A stretch of 64,000 bases of DNA from Coriobacteriia bacterium (GCA_030537355.1 JAUNNF010000002.1:124001-188000), one strand, 5' to 3'; counted from the first letter of the stretch, positions 28,958 through 38,939 are shown. Notes: generated by a model not told the origin, from the sequence alone. A program made the numbers and translations.

Positions 28958-30052
28958 ATGACTCGTATTGCACCTATAAAAACTGCACAAAGTAGTAAAG
29001 CATTATGGTTTGATGCTGAAGATTTTGAAATAGAAGTTGGACAACATGTTGTAGTTGAAACTGCACGTGGAATAGAATTTGGTACTTTAGCTTCTAAGAT
29101 TTTTGAAGCAGATAAAAAACAGTTAAAATCCTTACGTTCTGAATTAAAGCCTGTTAAGCGTATTGCAACAGATGATGATATTGAACGTGCAAGTAAACTG
29201 GAAGAAAAGGGTAAGAATTCACTGCCTCGTTTTAAGGAACTTGCATCAACTACAAATGAGGACATGTGTCCAATTTCAATTGAGTATTTGCTTGATGGTA
29301 AAAAGGCTGTATTTTATTTTTCAGCACCAGAACGTCAAGATTTTAGAGATTTGGTAAAAAAGCTATCTTCTGAATTTCATATTAGAGTTGATATGCATCA
29401 GATTAACGAGAGAGATAAGGCTGCACTTGTTAGCGGAATTGGTATGTGTGGACAAGAGTTATGTTGTGCTAAGCTTGGGAAATGTCCTCGCCATGTGTCT
29501 ATCAAAATGGCAAAAACTCAAGGTTTATCTTTGAATCCAGAGAACATTTCTGGTTTATGCGGAAAGCTTTTGTGTTGTCTTGATTATGAATTTAAAGATT
29601 ATGATGATTTTACAAAACGTGCTCCAAAACTTAAAGCAAAAATAGATACTCCAGATGGAACAGCAGTTGTTACAGACATAAATATGCCAAACGAAACAGT
29701 TGAAGTTAAACTTGAAGAAAGTGAAAAAAGAGTTAGGATTCCCCTTGCTGATATGATTCGTGATAAATCACGTCAAGGAAATCGTCCAAATAAAATTAAC
29801 AAAGAAAAATGGGAAGATGCTCTACAAAATAAAAATGTCGAGAATTTAGAAGCGGTTTATATAAATGCAAATTTAGATGGTGATGAAAAACTTGCAACTG
29901 GTAATGTAACAACTTTACCAACTTCTAAGCCAGCTCCAAAGAAGAAGAAAAAGCCAAAACAGAAGAAAAAAAGTTATCGAAACTATAAATCAGACGCTGC
30001 TCCAAAAAAGAGACGTAGGTCTCGTGTTATAGAAACAGGAAATAATGACTAA
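28958..30052 (+). CDS. ricT: PSP1-domain protein RicT (YaaT)
   Basis: The 364-residue protein starts at ATG 28958, with a GAAGGA site in the end of holB. The PSP1 domain spans about residues 55-140. The Cys cluster GMCGQELCCAKLG, then GLCGKLLCCLDYE, matches RicT, which with RicA/RicF binds Fe-S and helps RNase Y mature mRNAs in Bacillus. The C-terminal 50 residues are Lys-rich. The end overlaps pncB by 8 bases. Confidence 0.92.
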   Translation: MTRIAPIKTAQSSKALWFDAEDFEIEVGQHVVVETARGIEFGTLASKIFEADKKQLKSLRSELKPVKRIATDDDIERASKLEEKGKNSLPRFKELASTTNEDMCPISIEYLLDGKKAVFYFSAPERQDFRDLVKKLSSEFHIRVDMHQINERDKAALVSGIGMCGQELCCAKLGKCPRHVSIKMAKTQGLSLNPENISGLCGKLLCCLDYEFKDYDDFTKRAPKLKAKIDTPDGTAVVTDINMPNETVEVKLEESEKRVRIPLADMIRDKSRQGNRPNKINKEKWEDALQNKNVENLEAVYINANLDGDEKLATGNVTTLPTSKPAPKKKKKPKQKKKSYRNYKSDAAPKKRRRSRVIETGNND

Positions 30053-31478
30053 CACTGCTAAATCAGCACTTTTAACAGATTTGTACCAAATTACAATGGC
30101 ACAAGGGTTTTATCATAATGATAAAGCTGAAGTTGAAGCTTGTTATTATCTATTTTTCAGAGATTATCCATTTAATGGAGGATATGCAATTGCATGCGGT
30201 ATGGCACAAATTGCTGATTATGTTCAAAACTTTAACTTTGACAATGAAGATATAGAATATTTAAGAAATTTAAATATGTTTGCTGAAGATTTCTTACAAT
30301 ATCTTTCAGAACTTAAACTAAAAGTAAATATCGATTGTGTTTTAGAAGGAAGTATTGTTTTTCCTCAGGAACCAGTACTTAGAGTAAGTGGTCCTATCCT
30401 ACATTGTCAATTAATTGAAACAGCAATACTTAATGCTTTTAATTTTCAAACGCTTGTTGCAACTAAAGCTTCCAGAGTTATGTCAGCTGCACAATGTCCT
30501 GTTATGGAATTTGGTTTACGTCGTGCACAAGGTTATTCTGGTGGAGTGTGGGCAAGCAGAGCAGCCATTGTTGGTGGTTGTAGCTCTACAAGTGATGTAG
30601 AAGCTGGTCGTCAATTTAATATACCTGTTGCAGGAACTCACGCTCATAGTTGGGTTATGGCTTTTGAAAACGAATTAGATGCTTTTAGAGCTTATGCAAA
30701 AGAATTTGCAAATAATTGTGTTTTGCTTGTTGATACATATGATATTGAACAAGGTGTCAAAAATGCAATCACTGTTGGTCTTGAAATGAAAGAGCGCGGA
30801 CAACACCTAGCTGGAATTAGAATTGATTCAGGTGATTTGACTTGGGTTAGTAAATCAGCCAGAAAAATGCTCGATGAAGCTGGGCTGACAGATTGTGGAA
30901 TCGTTCTTTCTAATGACTTAGACGAATACTCAATCAAATCTATCAAAAATGAAGGTGGTTCTTTCACAAATCTTGGAGTAGGAACAAAATTGGCAACAGC
31001 TTATGATCAAGCCGCATTAGGTGGAGTTTATAAACTTGCCGCAATTAAGAAAAATGGCCAGTGGCAAGGCATTATGAAGATATCTGAAACCAGTGAAAAA
31101 ATGACAATACCTGGCTTCTTAAATGTTAGAAGGTATGTTGATAAATATTCAAAATTAGCTGGCGATATGATTTATGATGTTTTTGATGGTGTTGAAGATG
31201 TTCAAATAATTGTAGATCCAAAAGATAATTTGCGAAGAAAACAACTTGCAGGTAATGATTATTATGATCTTTTAATGCCAATGTTTAAAGATGGAAAATT
31301 GGTGATGGACGATTTTGATACAATGACAGCACAGACACGAGCTAAGGAAGGCCTAGCTACTTTAGACGAAACTCAAAAGCGTACATTAAATCCTCATACA
31401 TATCCTGTTGGTCTTGAACACTCGTTAAATAGAAAAAGGACTAAATTGGTTGCTAAGATTAGAGGAGTAAAATTATAA
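30045..31478 (+). CDS. pncB: nicotinate phosphoribosyltransferase
   Basis: This 477-residue enzyme makes nicotinate mononucleotide from nicotinate and PRPP for NAD salvage. LLTDLYQITMAQGFY at the start, AQGYSGGVWASRAAIVGG, GTHAHSWVM with the phospho-accepting His, and IRIDSGDL mark the family. It begins inside the end of ricT and is probably co-transcribed from the holB promoter. Confidence 0.96.
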   Translation: MTNTAKSALLTDLYQITMAQGFYHNDKAEVEACYYLFFRDYPFNGGYAIACGMAQIADYVQNFNFDNEDIEYLRNLNMFAEDFLQYLSELKLKVNIDCVLEGSIVFPQEPVLRVSGPILHCQLIETAILNAFNFQTLVATKASRVMSAAQCPVMEFGLRRAQGYSGGVWASRAAIVGGCSSTSDVEAGRQFNIPVAGTHAHSWVMAFENELDAFRAYAKEFANNCVLLVDTYDIEQGVKNAITVGLEMKERGQHLAGIRIDSGDLTWVSKSARKMLDEAGLTDCGIVLSNDLDEYSIKSIKNEGGSFTNLGVGTKLATAYDQAALGGVYKLAAIKKNGQWQGIMKISETSEKMTIPGFLNVRRYVDKYSKLAGDMIYDVFDGVEDVQIIVDPKDNLRRKQLAGNDYYDLLMPMFKDGKLVMDDFDTMTAQTRAKEGLATLDETQKRTLNPHTYPVGLEHSLNRKRTKLVAKIRGVKL

Positions 31479-31492
31479 AAAAAGAGGTTATT

Positions 31493-31855
31493 ATGTCTAT
31501 TGAAGATCCGATTTCCAGATATGAAATTTGTGTTGGCTTAAATGATGGTGATGCTCGTTCACAAAAATATTCAAAAGAAACGTATGAAAAAATAATATTT
31601 AATGTATGTAAAGGCCTCGAAATTTCTTATTCCATAAGTAAAATAGATGGTGTTTATGTTCATGAGGATGGCACACCAATAAAAGAAAAATCACTTTGTA
31701 TCACTTTGCTTGGAATTAACGATCAACAAGCAGAAGAGATAGCAAAGGATTTTTGTGTAATATTTAATCAAGAAAGTGTTCTTGTTTTAAAATATGAGTG
31801 TAAGTACTCTTTTATAAAAGAAAAAATAATAACAAACACAAGTGATGTATCATAA
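31493..31855 (+). CDS. conserved small protein of unknown function
   Basis: The 120-residue protein has an AGAGG ribosome site 14 bases after pncB. The body YEICVGLNDGDARSQKYS, then DGVYVHEDGTPIKEKSL and a final FNQESVLVLK, reads as a ferredoxin-like alpha/beta fold with a GLND opening. It resembles, from memory, small unassigned proteins in Clostridia. No catalytic motif was seen. It is probably the end of the holB-ricT-pncB transcript. Confidence 0.6.
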   Translation: MSIEDPISRYEICVGLNDGDARSQKYSKETYEKIIFNVCKGLEISYSISKIDGVYVHEDGTPIKEKSLCITLLGINDQQAEEIAKDFCVIFNQESVLVLKYECKYSFIKEKIITNTSDVS

Positions 31856-31862
31856 TTTTTAG

Positions 31863-31890
31863 TTGAAACTTATCTTTAATATGATATTAT
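31863..31890 (+). promoter_or_regulatory. promoter of tRNA-Phe
   Basis: TTGAAA (31863-31868) and TATTAT (31885-31890) are spaced by 16 bases. Confidence 0.6.
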
Positions 31891-31903
31891 ACGCACTTGC
31901 CGT

Positions 31904-31979
31904 GGTCAGGTAGCTCAGTTGGTAGAGCAGCGGACTGAAAATCCGCGTGCCGAGGGTTCAAGTCCCCCCCTGACCACCA
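31904..31979 (+). tRNA. tRNA-Phe (GAA)
   Basis: A 76-base cloverleaf with encoded CCA, acceptor stem GGTCAGG/CCTGACC, anticodon stem GCGGA/TCCGC and loop CTGAAAA giving GAA. The T stem GAGGG/CCCCC has one A-C mismatch at the second pair. It precedes the arabinose operon, with TATAAT at 31991-31996 between. Confidence 0.95.
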
Positions 31980-32019
31980 CCCTTTTATGTTATAATAATT
32001 ATGACGAAAGGATTCTAGA

Positions 32020-32709
32020 GTGTTAGACAATCTTAAAACTCAAGTATTAATTGCAAATAAAAGATTAGTATCAGAAAATTTAGTTGTTCTTACATGGGGA
32101 AATGTCAGTGCCTTTGACGCAAAAACAAAACTTATTGTTATCAAACCTTCAGGTGTTGAATATTCAAATATGACAGAAGAAGATTTGGTTGTTGTTGACC
32201 TAGACGGCAATACCGTTGAAGGTAAGCTTAATCCATCCAGTGATACTGCAACTCATATAGAAATATATAAAGCATTCCCACAAATTGGTGGCATTGTTCA
32301 TACGCATTCTCCAGAAGCTACAGCATGGGCGCAAGCTTGTCGTGCAATTCCATGTTATGGTACAACACATGCAGACCTTTTTTATGGAGATGTTCCTTGT
32401 ACTAGATATCTTACTGAAGAAGAGGTCAACGAGTCATATGAGAAAAGCACTGGTATTGTAATTGTTGATACATTCAAGGATGTAGATCCACTTACTAAAC
32501 CTGGTATTTTGGTTGCTGGTCATGCTTCTTTTACATGGGGGCGCGATGCAAATACTGCTGTAGACAATGCTATATCTCTTGAGGTGATGGCTAGAATGGC
32601 TCGTTATACATTACAAATTAATCCTGATTCAAAAACTCTTCCTGAATTTATTAAAGATAAACATTATTTAAGAAAACATGGAAAAAATGCATATTACGGA
32701 CAAAACTAG
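32020..32709 (+). CDS. araD: L-ribulose-5-phosphate 4-epimerase
   Basis: This 229-residue class II aldolase-fold enzyme interconverts L-ribulose-5-phosphate and D-xylulose-5-phosphate. TWGNVSAFD, IKPSGVEY, GGIVHTHS with zinc His residues, and AGHASFTWG are present. The GTG start has AAAGGA 7 bases upstream. It opens the arabinose operon, 9 bases before araA. Confidence 0.95.
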   Translation: MLDNLKTQVLIANKRLVSENLVVLTWGNVSAFDAKTKLIVIKPSGVEYSNMTEEDLVVVDLDGNTVEGKLNPSSDTATHIEIYKAFPQIGGIVHTHSPEATAWAQACRAIPCYGTTHADLFYGDVPCTRYLTEEEVNESYEKSTGIVIVDTFKDVDPLTKPGILVAGHASFTWGRDANTAVDNAISLEVMARMARYTLQINPDSKTLPEFIKDKHYLRKHGKNAYYGQN

Positions 32710-32718
32710 GAGTAAGAA

Positions 32719-34194
32719 ATGGCACTAAAAGATTATCAATTTTGGTTTGTTGTTGGAAGTCAAGACTTATATGGGCCAGAAGTTTTAGAAACAGTCTCCA
32801 AGAGAGCTGAAGAAATGGTTAAAATCCTAAACTCTTCAGGAAACCTTCCATGTGAGATTATCTATAAATTAACTGCAAAAACCACCAATGAAGTTGACGA
32901 AATTGTTAAGCTTGCTAATTTTGACGATAAGTGCGCTGGTGTTATCACTTGGATGCATACATTTTCACCATCAAAGATGTGGCTAAAAGGCATTGCAAAT
33001 CTTCAAAAACCTTATTGTCATTTGGCCACTCAATATAACTTAAATATACCAAATGATGAAATTGATATGGATTTCATGAATTTAAATCAGGCTGCTCACG
33101 GCGATAGAGAGCATGGATTTATTGGTACAAGATTACGTAAGCCAAGAAAGGTCATTGTGGGCTTTTGGAAGGATGAAAAAGTTCAAAAAAAATTGGGTAG
33201 TTGGATGCGCGTTTGTGTTGGTGTAGCTTTTTCAAAAAAACTAAAAGTTATGCGCTTTAACGATAACATGAGAAATGTTGCTGTTACAGAAGGCGACAAA
33301 ATTATGGTTCAAGAAGTTTTAGGTTGGGAAGTCAATTCTTGGCCTGTGGGGCAACTTGTTGATTATATTAATGAAGTATCTAACGATGAAGTCAAAGATT
33401 TGCTTAAAATATATAAATCGCAATATATTATTAATACAGATAATATAGATGCTATTAAATACCAAGCAAAAGAAGAAATTGCAATTAAGCGTATGCTTGA
33501 CGAACAAGGATGCAAGGCTTTTACAAATACGTTTGAAGACCTTTATGGAATGGAACAATTACCAGGTCTTGCGAGCCAACATTTGATGATGCAGGGTTAC
33601 GGTTATGGTGGCGAAGGCGATTGGAAAGTCTCTGCCATGACTTCAATTGTAAAAGCAATGTCAGAAGGTATGGACGGTGGTACTTCTTTTATGGAAGATT
33701 ATACATACGAACTTCAACCAGATAATGAATATAGCTTAGGTGCTCACATGTTAGAGGTTTGTCCGAGTGTTGCTGCAGATAAACCAAAAATTGAAGTTCA
33801 TCCATTGGGTATTGGAGGAAAAAACGACCCTGCAAGACTTGTTTTTGAAGGTCATGCTGGACCTGCTATTGTTATATCTCTTATTGATATGGGAGGTCGT
33901 CTTCGTTTAATTGTTCAAGAAATTGAATGCATCAAACCAATATATGACATGCCTAACTTACCTGTTGCTAGAGTTATGTGGAAAGCATTCCCTAACCTCT
34001 ATGATGGGGTCGAATGCTGGATAATGGCTGGTGGTGCACATCATTCTGTTCTTACTTATGATGTTAGCGCAGAGCAAATGAAGGATTTTGCAAGAATTTT
34101 TGGAATTGAGTTTGTATACATAAACAAAAGTACTGTACCTATGGATCTTGAAAAAGAGTTATTTTTGAATGATATTGCTTATAAAATCAATTAG
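32719..34194 (+). CDS. araA: L-arabinose isomerase
   Basis: This 491-residue enzyme converts L-arabinose to L-ribulose with Mn(II). It opens FWFVVGSQDLYGPEVL, carries WMHTFSPSKMW, GYGYGGEGDWK and the metal-binding LGAHMLEVCPS, and ends with the HHSVLTY segment. Together with araD this gives two of three arabinose steps; no ribulokinase (araB) lies in the operon. Confidence 0.97.
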   Translation: MALKDYQFWFVVGSQDLYGPEVLETVSKRAEEMVKILNSSGNLPCEIIYKLTAKTTNEVDEIVKLANFDDKCAGVITWMHTFSPSKMWLKGIANLQKPYCHLATQYNLNIPNDEIDMDFMNLNQAAHGDREHGFIGTRLRKPRKVIVGFWKDEKVQKKLGSWMRVCVGVAFSKKLKVMRFNDNMRNVAVTEGDKIMVQEVLGWEVNSWPVGQLVDYINEVSNDEVKDLLKIYKSQYIINTDNIDAIKYQAKEEIAIKRMLDEQGCKAFTNTFEDLYGMEQLPGLASQHLMMQGYGYGGEGDWKVSAMTSIVKAMSEGMDGGTSFMEDYTYELQPDNEYSLGAHMLEVCPSVAADKPKIEVHPLGIGGKNDPARLVFEGHAGPAIVISLIDMGGRLRLIVQEIECIKPIYDMPNLPVARVMWKAFPNLYDGVECWIMAGGAHHSVLTYDVSAEQMKDFARIFGIEFVYINKSTVPMDLEKELFLNDIAYKIN

Positions 34195-34203
34195 GAGAAA
34201 GAG

Positions 34204-35379
34204 ATGAGCAAGGTTAAAAAGTTATCACTTTTATTTGTATCAGCACTATTTGTTTTAGTGTTAGCTGGATGTGCAAATAAATCAAACATACATGAAATTC
34301 CTGAACCTGTCACTGACAACTCAAAAATTAAAATTGGTGTTTCTATATGGAGTTCAACAGATGTATTAGGTGCTCAAAGTAAAAAAATAATTGATTATGC
34401 AGCAGATATTCTAGGTGTTCAAGTAATTTATATTGATCAAGGACATGTTTCGGAAAAGGTTGTTTCTTCTGTAGAGCAGTTATGTGCTGCTGGTTGCCAA
34501 GGTGTAGTTATTTGCAATTCTTCAGCAACTGAGATGATTTCTGCAATTAAAACTTGTAACGATTATGGAATGTATATTTCTCAATTTTATAGAACCATTA
34601 AAGAACAAGATGATCCAGAAAGTTACACAATGGCAAAGGAATCGCCATTCTACGTTGGAGCTGTTCATGAAAATGAAGTCGAAAATGGAAAAAAATTAGT
34701 AAAAATGTTAGCAGATAAAAATAGGCGCAACATTGGTCTTATTGGATGGACACAAGGTGATGCAACATGGTTGGGACGCTGGGAGGGATATAAGGCCGGT
34801 GTTGAAGAGTGGAATACAAAGCATCCTAATGATAAGATAAAACTTTCAGAACCTCAATATGCAGGAACAACATCTGACGGCGGTAGTAGTGCAGCGGAGG
34901 CATTGATTTCTGCTGATCCTAAAATTGATGCATTAATTCCTGCTGGAGGTGGTGGAGATCCTCTATTGGGTGCTGTTGCTGCAGTAGAACGTCTTGGGCT
35001 TGTTGGTAAAGTTGATATTGTGTCTACAGACTTTCTTGCTGATTTAGGTGAGCGCTTAGAAAATAAAACGATGGCTGGAGAATCGGGTGGTCACTTTTGT
35101 GATCCATTGATTTCCTTTTTGTTAGTTTATAACACTATAAAAGGAAACTATTCTAATTTTGAAAATAAATTTGTCGATATTGAACATCCATATATTTATG
35201 TTTCGTCATCTGAGGATTATGCAAAATTTGAAAAATACTTTATAGATCAGCCACCATATAACAGGGATGAAATAATTGAAATGTCTAACATGACGCTTGA
35301 TGAGTTAAAAAATAAATCAATGACAGTTTCATTGGAGGACGCAGAAAGGAGGGCTCAAGCTAATGAAAATAAACAATAA
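34204..35379 (+). CDS. sugar ABC transporter substrate-binding lipoprotein
   Basis: The 391-residue protein has a lipoprotein signal with lipobox VLAGC at residues 19-23. The periplasmic-binding-protein fold (type I, ribose/galactose-like) is shown by IKIGVSIWSS, then the hinge GCQGVVICNSSATEM and a C-terminal lobe with DALIPAGGGGDP. Its place after araDA suggests L-arabinose or an arabinose-containing sugar as ligand (inference). It overlaps the permease gene by 17 bases. Confidence 0.9.
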   Translation: MSKVKKLSLLFVSALFVLVLAGCANKSNIHEIPEPVTDNSKIKIGVSIWSSTDVLGAQSKKIIDYAADILGVQVIYIDQGHVSEKVVSSVEQLCAAGCQGVVICNSSATEMISAIKTCNDYGMYISQFYRTIKEQDDPESYTMAKESPFYVGAVHENEVENGKKLVKMLADKNRRNIGLIGWTQGDATWLGRWEGYKAGVEEWNTKHPNDKIKLSEPQYAGTTSDGGSSAAEALISADPKIDALIPAGGGGDPLLGAVAAVERLGLVGKVDIVSTDFLADLGERLENKTMAGESGGHFCDPLISFLLVYNTIKGNYSNFENKFVDIEHPYIYVSSSEDYAKFEKYFIDQPPYNRDEIIEMSNMTLDELKNKSMTVSLEDAERRAQANENKQ

Positions 35380-36301
35380 ATTAAAAGGATATTTAATACT
35401 AATCTTTTTAGTAGTTGTTTCTTGGGCCATCTTTAAAATTGTAACTCCTAATAATTTTGGCGCTCCAGAACAAATGCTTCAGTATTTTGAAACTAGTCTT
35501 CTTGCGGCTACAGGTGCAATCGGTTTTTATTTTGTAATAGTAATGGGCATGTTTGATTTTTCTATTGGTGCTAATATAATTTTATCCTCTATTGTTGGAT
35601 GTGTTTTAGGAACAACTTGTGGATTTGGGTATTTTGGATTTATATTTGGAAGTATATTATGTGGTGCTCTTGTAGGTTTGATCAATGGAACAATGTATAC
35701 AGTATTGCGTATTCCTTCTATGATAGTTACTGCAGGGCTTGCGTTAATTTATGAAGCTCTAGCTAATTTTGTCTCTGGCGGTGCAGAACAAATACTTCCT
35801 TCTGATTTGAGATTTTTTGGAAGTATGCCAGGCAATATAATACTTGCTGCGTGTGCTTTTGTTATTGCTTATATATTGCTTAATTATACAAAGTTAGGTA
35901 CTTACACATACGCTATAGGCTCTAATGAATTAATGACAAAAAACATGGGTATTCAAGTTAACAAATATAAGATATTAGCTTTTGTAATAAGTGGTGCATT
36001 TTTTGGCATACAAGCATTATTGTCAATTTCTTATGGCACAAGTGTAGTAGCAGTAACAGGAATGACTTCAATGGCCAGGAACTTTGCGCCTACAATGGGT
36101 TGTTTTTTTGGCCTCGCTTTTAGAAAATACGGTATCCCACTGCAAGCAATAATTATTGGTCAGTTTTTCTTATCAATTGTAACATTTGGTTTTATTGCAT
36201 TGGGTGCTGCTACTGCTGTGCAAGATGTAATTACTGGTTTTATGTTACTTGTAATTATTGCACTAACTACTCGCGTTATGAAAGGCGAGGTGGTTAAATA
36301 A
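35363..36301 (+). CDS. sugar ABC transporter permease (BPD_transp_2), first
   Basis: A 312-residue protein with about eight to nine hydrophobic segments. MGMFDFSIGANIILSS matches the GGIDLSVGS-type motif of ribose-family permeases. The strong GGAGGG ribosome site lies within the binding-protein gene. It would pair with the second permease to form the membrane channel. Confidence 0.9.
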   Translation: MKINNKLKGYLILIFLVVVSWAIFKIVTPNNFGAPEQMLQYFETSLLAATGAIGFYFVIVMGMFDFSIGANIILSSIVGCVLGTTCGFGYFGFIFGSILCGALVGLINGTMYTVLRIPSMIVTAGLALIYEALANFVSGGAEQILPSDLRFFGSMPGNIILAACAFVIAYILLNYTKLGTYTYAIGSNELMTKNMGIQVNKYKILAFVISGAFFGIQALLSISYGTSVVAVTGMTSMARNFAPTMGCFFGLAFRKYGIPLQAIIIGQFFLSIVTFGFIALGAATAVQDVITGFMLLVIIALTTRVMKGEVVK

Positions 36302-37764
36302 TGCTAGAGATTAAAAACATATCTAAATCTTTTGGTGCCACTATTGCCTTGAAAGACGTCTCTTTTAATATTGAGAGTGGAAAGATTCATGCTCTAATTG
36401 GCGAGAACGGCTCTGGTAAATCGACCTTGACCAACATTTTAACTGGTATTGTTTCTGCTGATTCAGGTGAATTTATTCTTGATGGAAAAAAATTAAACCA
36501 TTCAAGTCTTGTTGAGGCAAATAATGCTGGAGTTTCAATTGTAATTCAAGAATTAGGTACAATAGACAATCTAACAGTTGCTGAGAATATATTTTTAGGT
36601 CATGAAAATAAGTTTATTAAATGTGGTATAAAAAATGTTTCTTATATGAATAAAGAGGCAAATAAATTATTAAAAGATCATGGTTTAGAACATATTAAAG
36701 CTTCTTGTATGATTAATGAATACAATTTTGAAGAAAGAAAATTTGTTGAGATTATTAAAGCCTTATACTTTATGCCAAAAATTTTGGTTATTGATGAAAC
36801 TACTACTGCTCTATCAAAAGAAGGAAGAGATGCGCTATATTCTGAAATGAAAAAATTTAAAGCTTCTGGTGGTTCAATAATTTTTATAAGTCATGATTTA
36901 GAAGAAGTATTAAGTCTTTCAGATTATGCTACTGTCCTTCGCGATGGTACATACATAGATACTGTTAAAATAAAAGATGTTACAGAAAAAGATCTAAGAA
37001 ACTTAATGGTTGGAAGAGAATTTTCTGGTGCGCTATATAGGCAAGACTATGATGAAAAAGTTTCTGATGAGGTAGTTTTATCTGTAAAAAACGCATTAAA
37101 TGACGTAAGTTTTGATTTACACAAAGGAGAAATATTAGGAGTTGGCGGCCTTTCTGATTCTGGAATGCATGAATTAGGTAAAGTTATATTTGGTGCGTCG
37201 TTTAAATCTAGTGGAGATGTTTGTTTGGCTGACGGTACTAAGATTGGCTCTATACCTAAGGCCATAAAGAACGATATTGCATATACATCCAAAGATAGAG
37301 ATAACGAATCGGTTATTTTGTTCCAAAGTATTTATGAAAACATAGCCCTACCTTCATTAAGTAAAATTGGTAGATTTTTTACATCAAAAAAACTTAAATT
37401 TTTTGCCAACAAATATGCAAAACAAATTTCAGTTAAAATGCATGACAGCAAACAATTTGTTTCAGAGTTGTCTGGAGGAAATAAACAAAAAGTTGTCTTG
37501 GCAAAATGGATTGGCAGGGATTCTAATATCCTTATTCTAGATTCGCCAACTCGTGGTATTGATATTAAAGTAAAACAAGATATTTATAAATTGATGGATA
37601 CAATGCGTAAGTCTGGCAAATCTATTATTATGATTTCTGAAGAGCTTAACGAACTGATTGGCATGAGCGACAGAATTATCATTATGAAAGATAATCGTTT
37701 AAATGCGGTTATCAAACGAAAGCCCGACTTATCTGAAAATGAACTAATTGAGAAGATGATTTAA
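36301..37764 (+). CDS. sugar ABC transporter ATP-binding protein, fused double ABC
   Basis: The 487-residue protein has two ABC domains, as in RbsA/AraG. Domain 1 has an intact Walker A (GENGSGKS) and Walker B (VIDETTTAL), but its signature is degenerate (EYNFEERKFVEI). Domain 2 lacks Walker A, as usual in this family, but has a good signature (LSGGNKQKVVLAKW) and DSPTRGID. The start overlaps the first permease stop by one base. Confidence 0.93.
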   Translation: MLEIKNISKSFGATIALKDVSFNIESGKIHALIGENGSGKSTLTNILTGIVSADSGEFILDGKKLNHSSLVEANNAGVSIVIQELGTIDNLTVAENIFLGHENKFIKCGIKNVSYMNKEANKLLKDHGLEHIKASCMINEYNFEERKFVEIIKALYFMPKILVIDETTTALSKEGRDALYSEMKKFKASGGSIIFISHDLEEVLSLSDYATVLRDGTYIDTVKIKDVTEKDLRNLMVGREFSGALYRQDYDEKVSDEVVLSVKNALNDVSFDLHKGEILGVGGLSDSGMHELGKVIFGASFKSSGDVCLADGTKIGSIPKAIKNDIAYTSKDRDNESVILFQSIYENIALPSLSKIGRFFTSKKLKFFANKYAKQISVKMHDSKQFVSELSGGNKQKVVLAKWIGRDSNILILDSPTRGIDIKVKQDIYKLMDTMRKSGKSIIMISEELNELIGMSDRIIIMKDNRLNAVIKRKPDLSENELIEKMI

Positions 37765-37777
37765 TGGAGGTGTTGTG

Positions 37778-38695
37778 ATGATTAATAAAATAAATATAAG
37801 ACAACTTCTCCCAATCATTGGTTTAGTTGCTATAACAATCTTGTTTAATATATTAACTCAAGGAAGACTTCTTCAATATTGGGGCCTAACTTTGTCTCAA
37901 GTGCACATATTGATTTTATCTTCTATGGGTGTTTTCTTTATTATGACAATGGGCTCGCTCGATTTTTCACAAGGTTCCATTTTAGGTATTTCTTCAATAG
38001 TTATAAGCGTATTGTCACCAATAAGTATTCCACTTGCAATTGTTGCAGGTGTTGTTGCTGGTGCTCTAATTGGTGCTATTAATGGATATTTCTCTGTATT
38101 TCGTAGGCTACAATCCTTCATTGTAACAATTTGTACGATGTTTTTATTTAGAGGTGTTATCAAATTATTTACTTCAAAAGCTCCAATTCCATGCACGTTA
38201 GACATGATAAATCTTGATTCTTATGCTCTTAGGATTACTGTGTTGCTAATTGTTTGCGTTATTTTCTTTATTATTTTTAGCAAAACAAAATTTGGAGTTC
38301 AGTTAAAAGCTATTGGTTCAGGCGAAAAAGCTGCACGTTTTTCTGGTGTCAAAATTGAAAAAGTAAAATTTTTTGTTTTTGTATTAGCTGGAGCATTAAC
38401 AGGGCTTGCTGCATTTTTTAATGTTATCAAAGTTGGATCTGTTACATCTTCTGCAGGTAATCAATTAGAAACACAAATTTTGATTGCGCTTGTTTTGGGA
38501 GGAATGCCAATATCTGGTGGTGCAAAAGTAAGGTTCCAAAATATTATTGTCGGTTCTTTCTTGTTTGTAATTTTAAATAGTGGATTATCAATGATGGGAA
38601 TTTCTACTCAGGTCTTACAATTAATAGAAGGAGCAATCTTCCTAATATTTGTTGCAGTTTTTGCTGATAGAAAATTCTTGCATATAATTAAATAG
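37778..38695 (+). CDS. sugar ABC transporter permease (BPD_transp_2), second
   Basis: The protein has 305 residues with hydrophobic segments throughout, and MGSLDFSQGSILGISS is again the substrate-path motif of this family. The ATG at 37778 is 7 bases after GGAGG; GTG 37775 in the same frame is also possible. It is the last gene of the araDA-importer operon. No hairpin with a T run follows. Confidence 0.9.
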   Translation: MINKINIRQLLPIIGLVAITILFNILTQGRLLQYWGLTLSQVHILILSSMGVFFIMTMGSLDFSQGSILGISSIVISVLSPISIPLAIVAGVVAGALIGAINGYFSVFRRLQSFIVTICTMFLFRGVIKLFTSKAPIPCTLDMINLDSYALRITVLLIVCVIFFIIFSKTKFGVQLKAIGSGEKAARFSGVKIEKVKFFVFVLAGALTGLAAFFNVIKVGSVTSSAGNQLETQILIALVLGGMPISGGAKVRFQNIIVGSFLFVILNSGLSMMGISTQVLQLIEGAIFLIFVAVFADRKFLHIIK

Positions 38696-38706
38696 ATTTA
38701 TAAAAC

Positions 38707-38939
38707 TTATTCCACTACCCAACCTTTTTGTTTTGAAATTTCTTTACGGTATTTATTTAAATAATTATTTTCAAAAAAACAAAATTTAAGAGGATCTGGC
38801 TCAAAATAATTACCTTCATTTTTTGCATGTCCTGGCGTCCTCCTCTACACATCTTAAAGTATTTGCATTTCTGACATTTTATACACTTATCTTTCAATGT
38901 GGAAGAAGCTAAATCATGACTTTTGTAATCTTTGTCAAA
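38707..38939 (-). pseudogene. remnant of a radical-SAM SPASM-domain protein
   Basis: The minus strand encodes, in one frame, KCIKCQKCKYFKMCRGG, the cysteine block of a SPASM domain (auxiliary Fe-S clusters). The frame then shifts by one base and continues as NEGNYFEPDPLKFCFFEN, closing with KGWVVE and a stop at 38707. A cgc codon stands where the next expected Cys would be. Upstream the frame meets stops at once, so only about the last 75 codons survive. Radical-SAM SPASM proteins mature sulfatases or ribosomal peptides; which one this was cannot be told. Confidence 0.7.
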
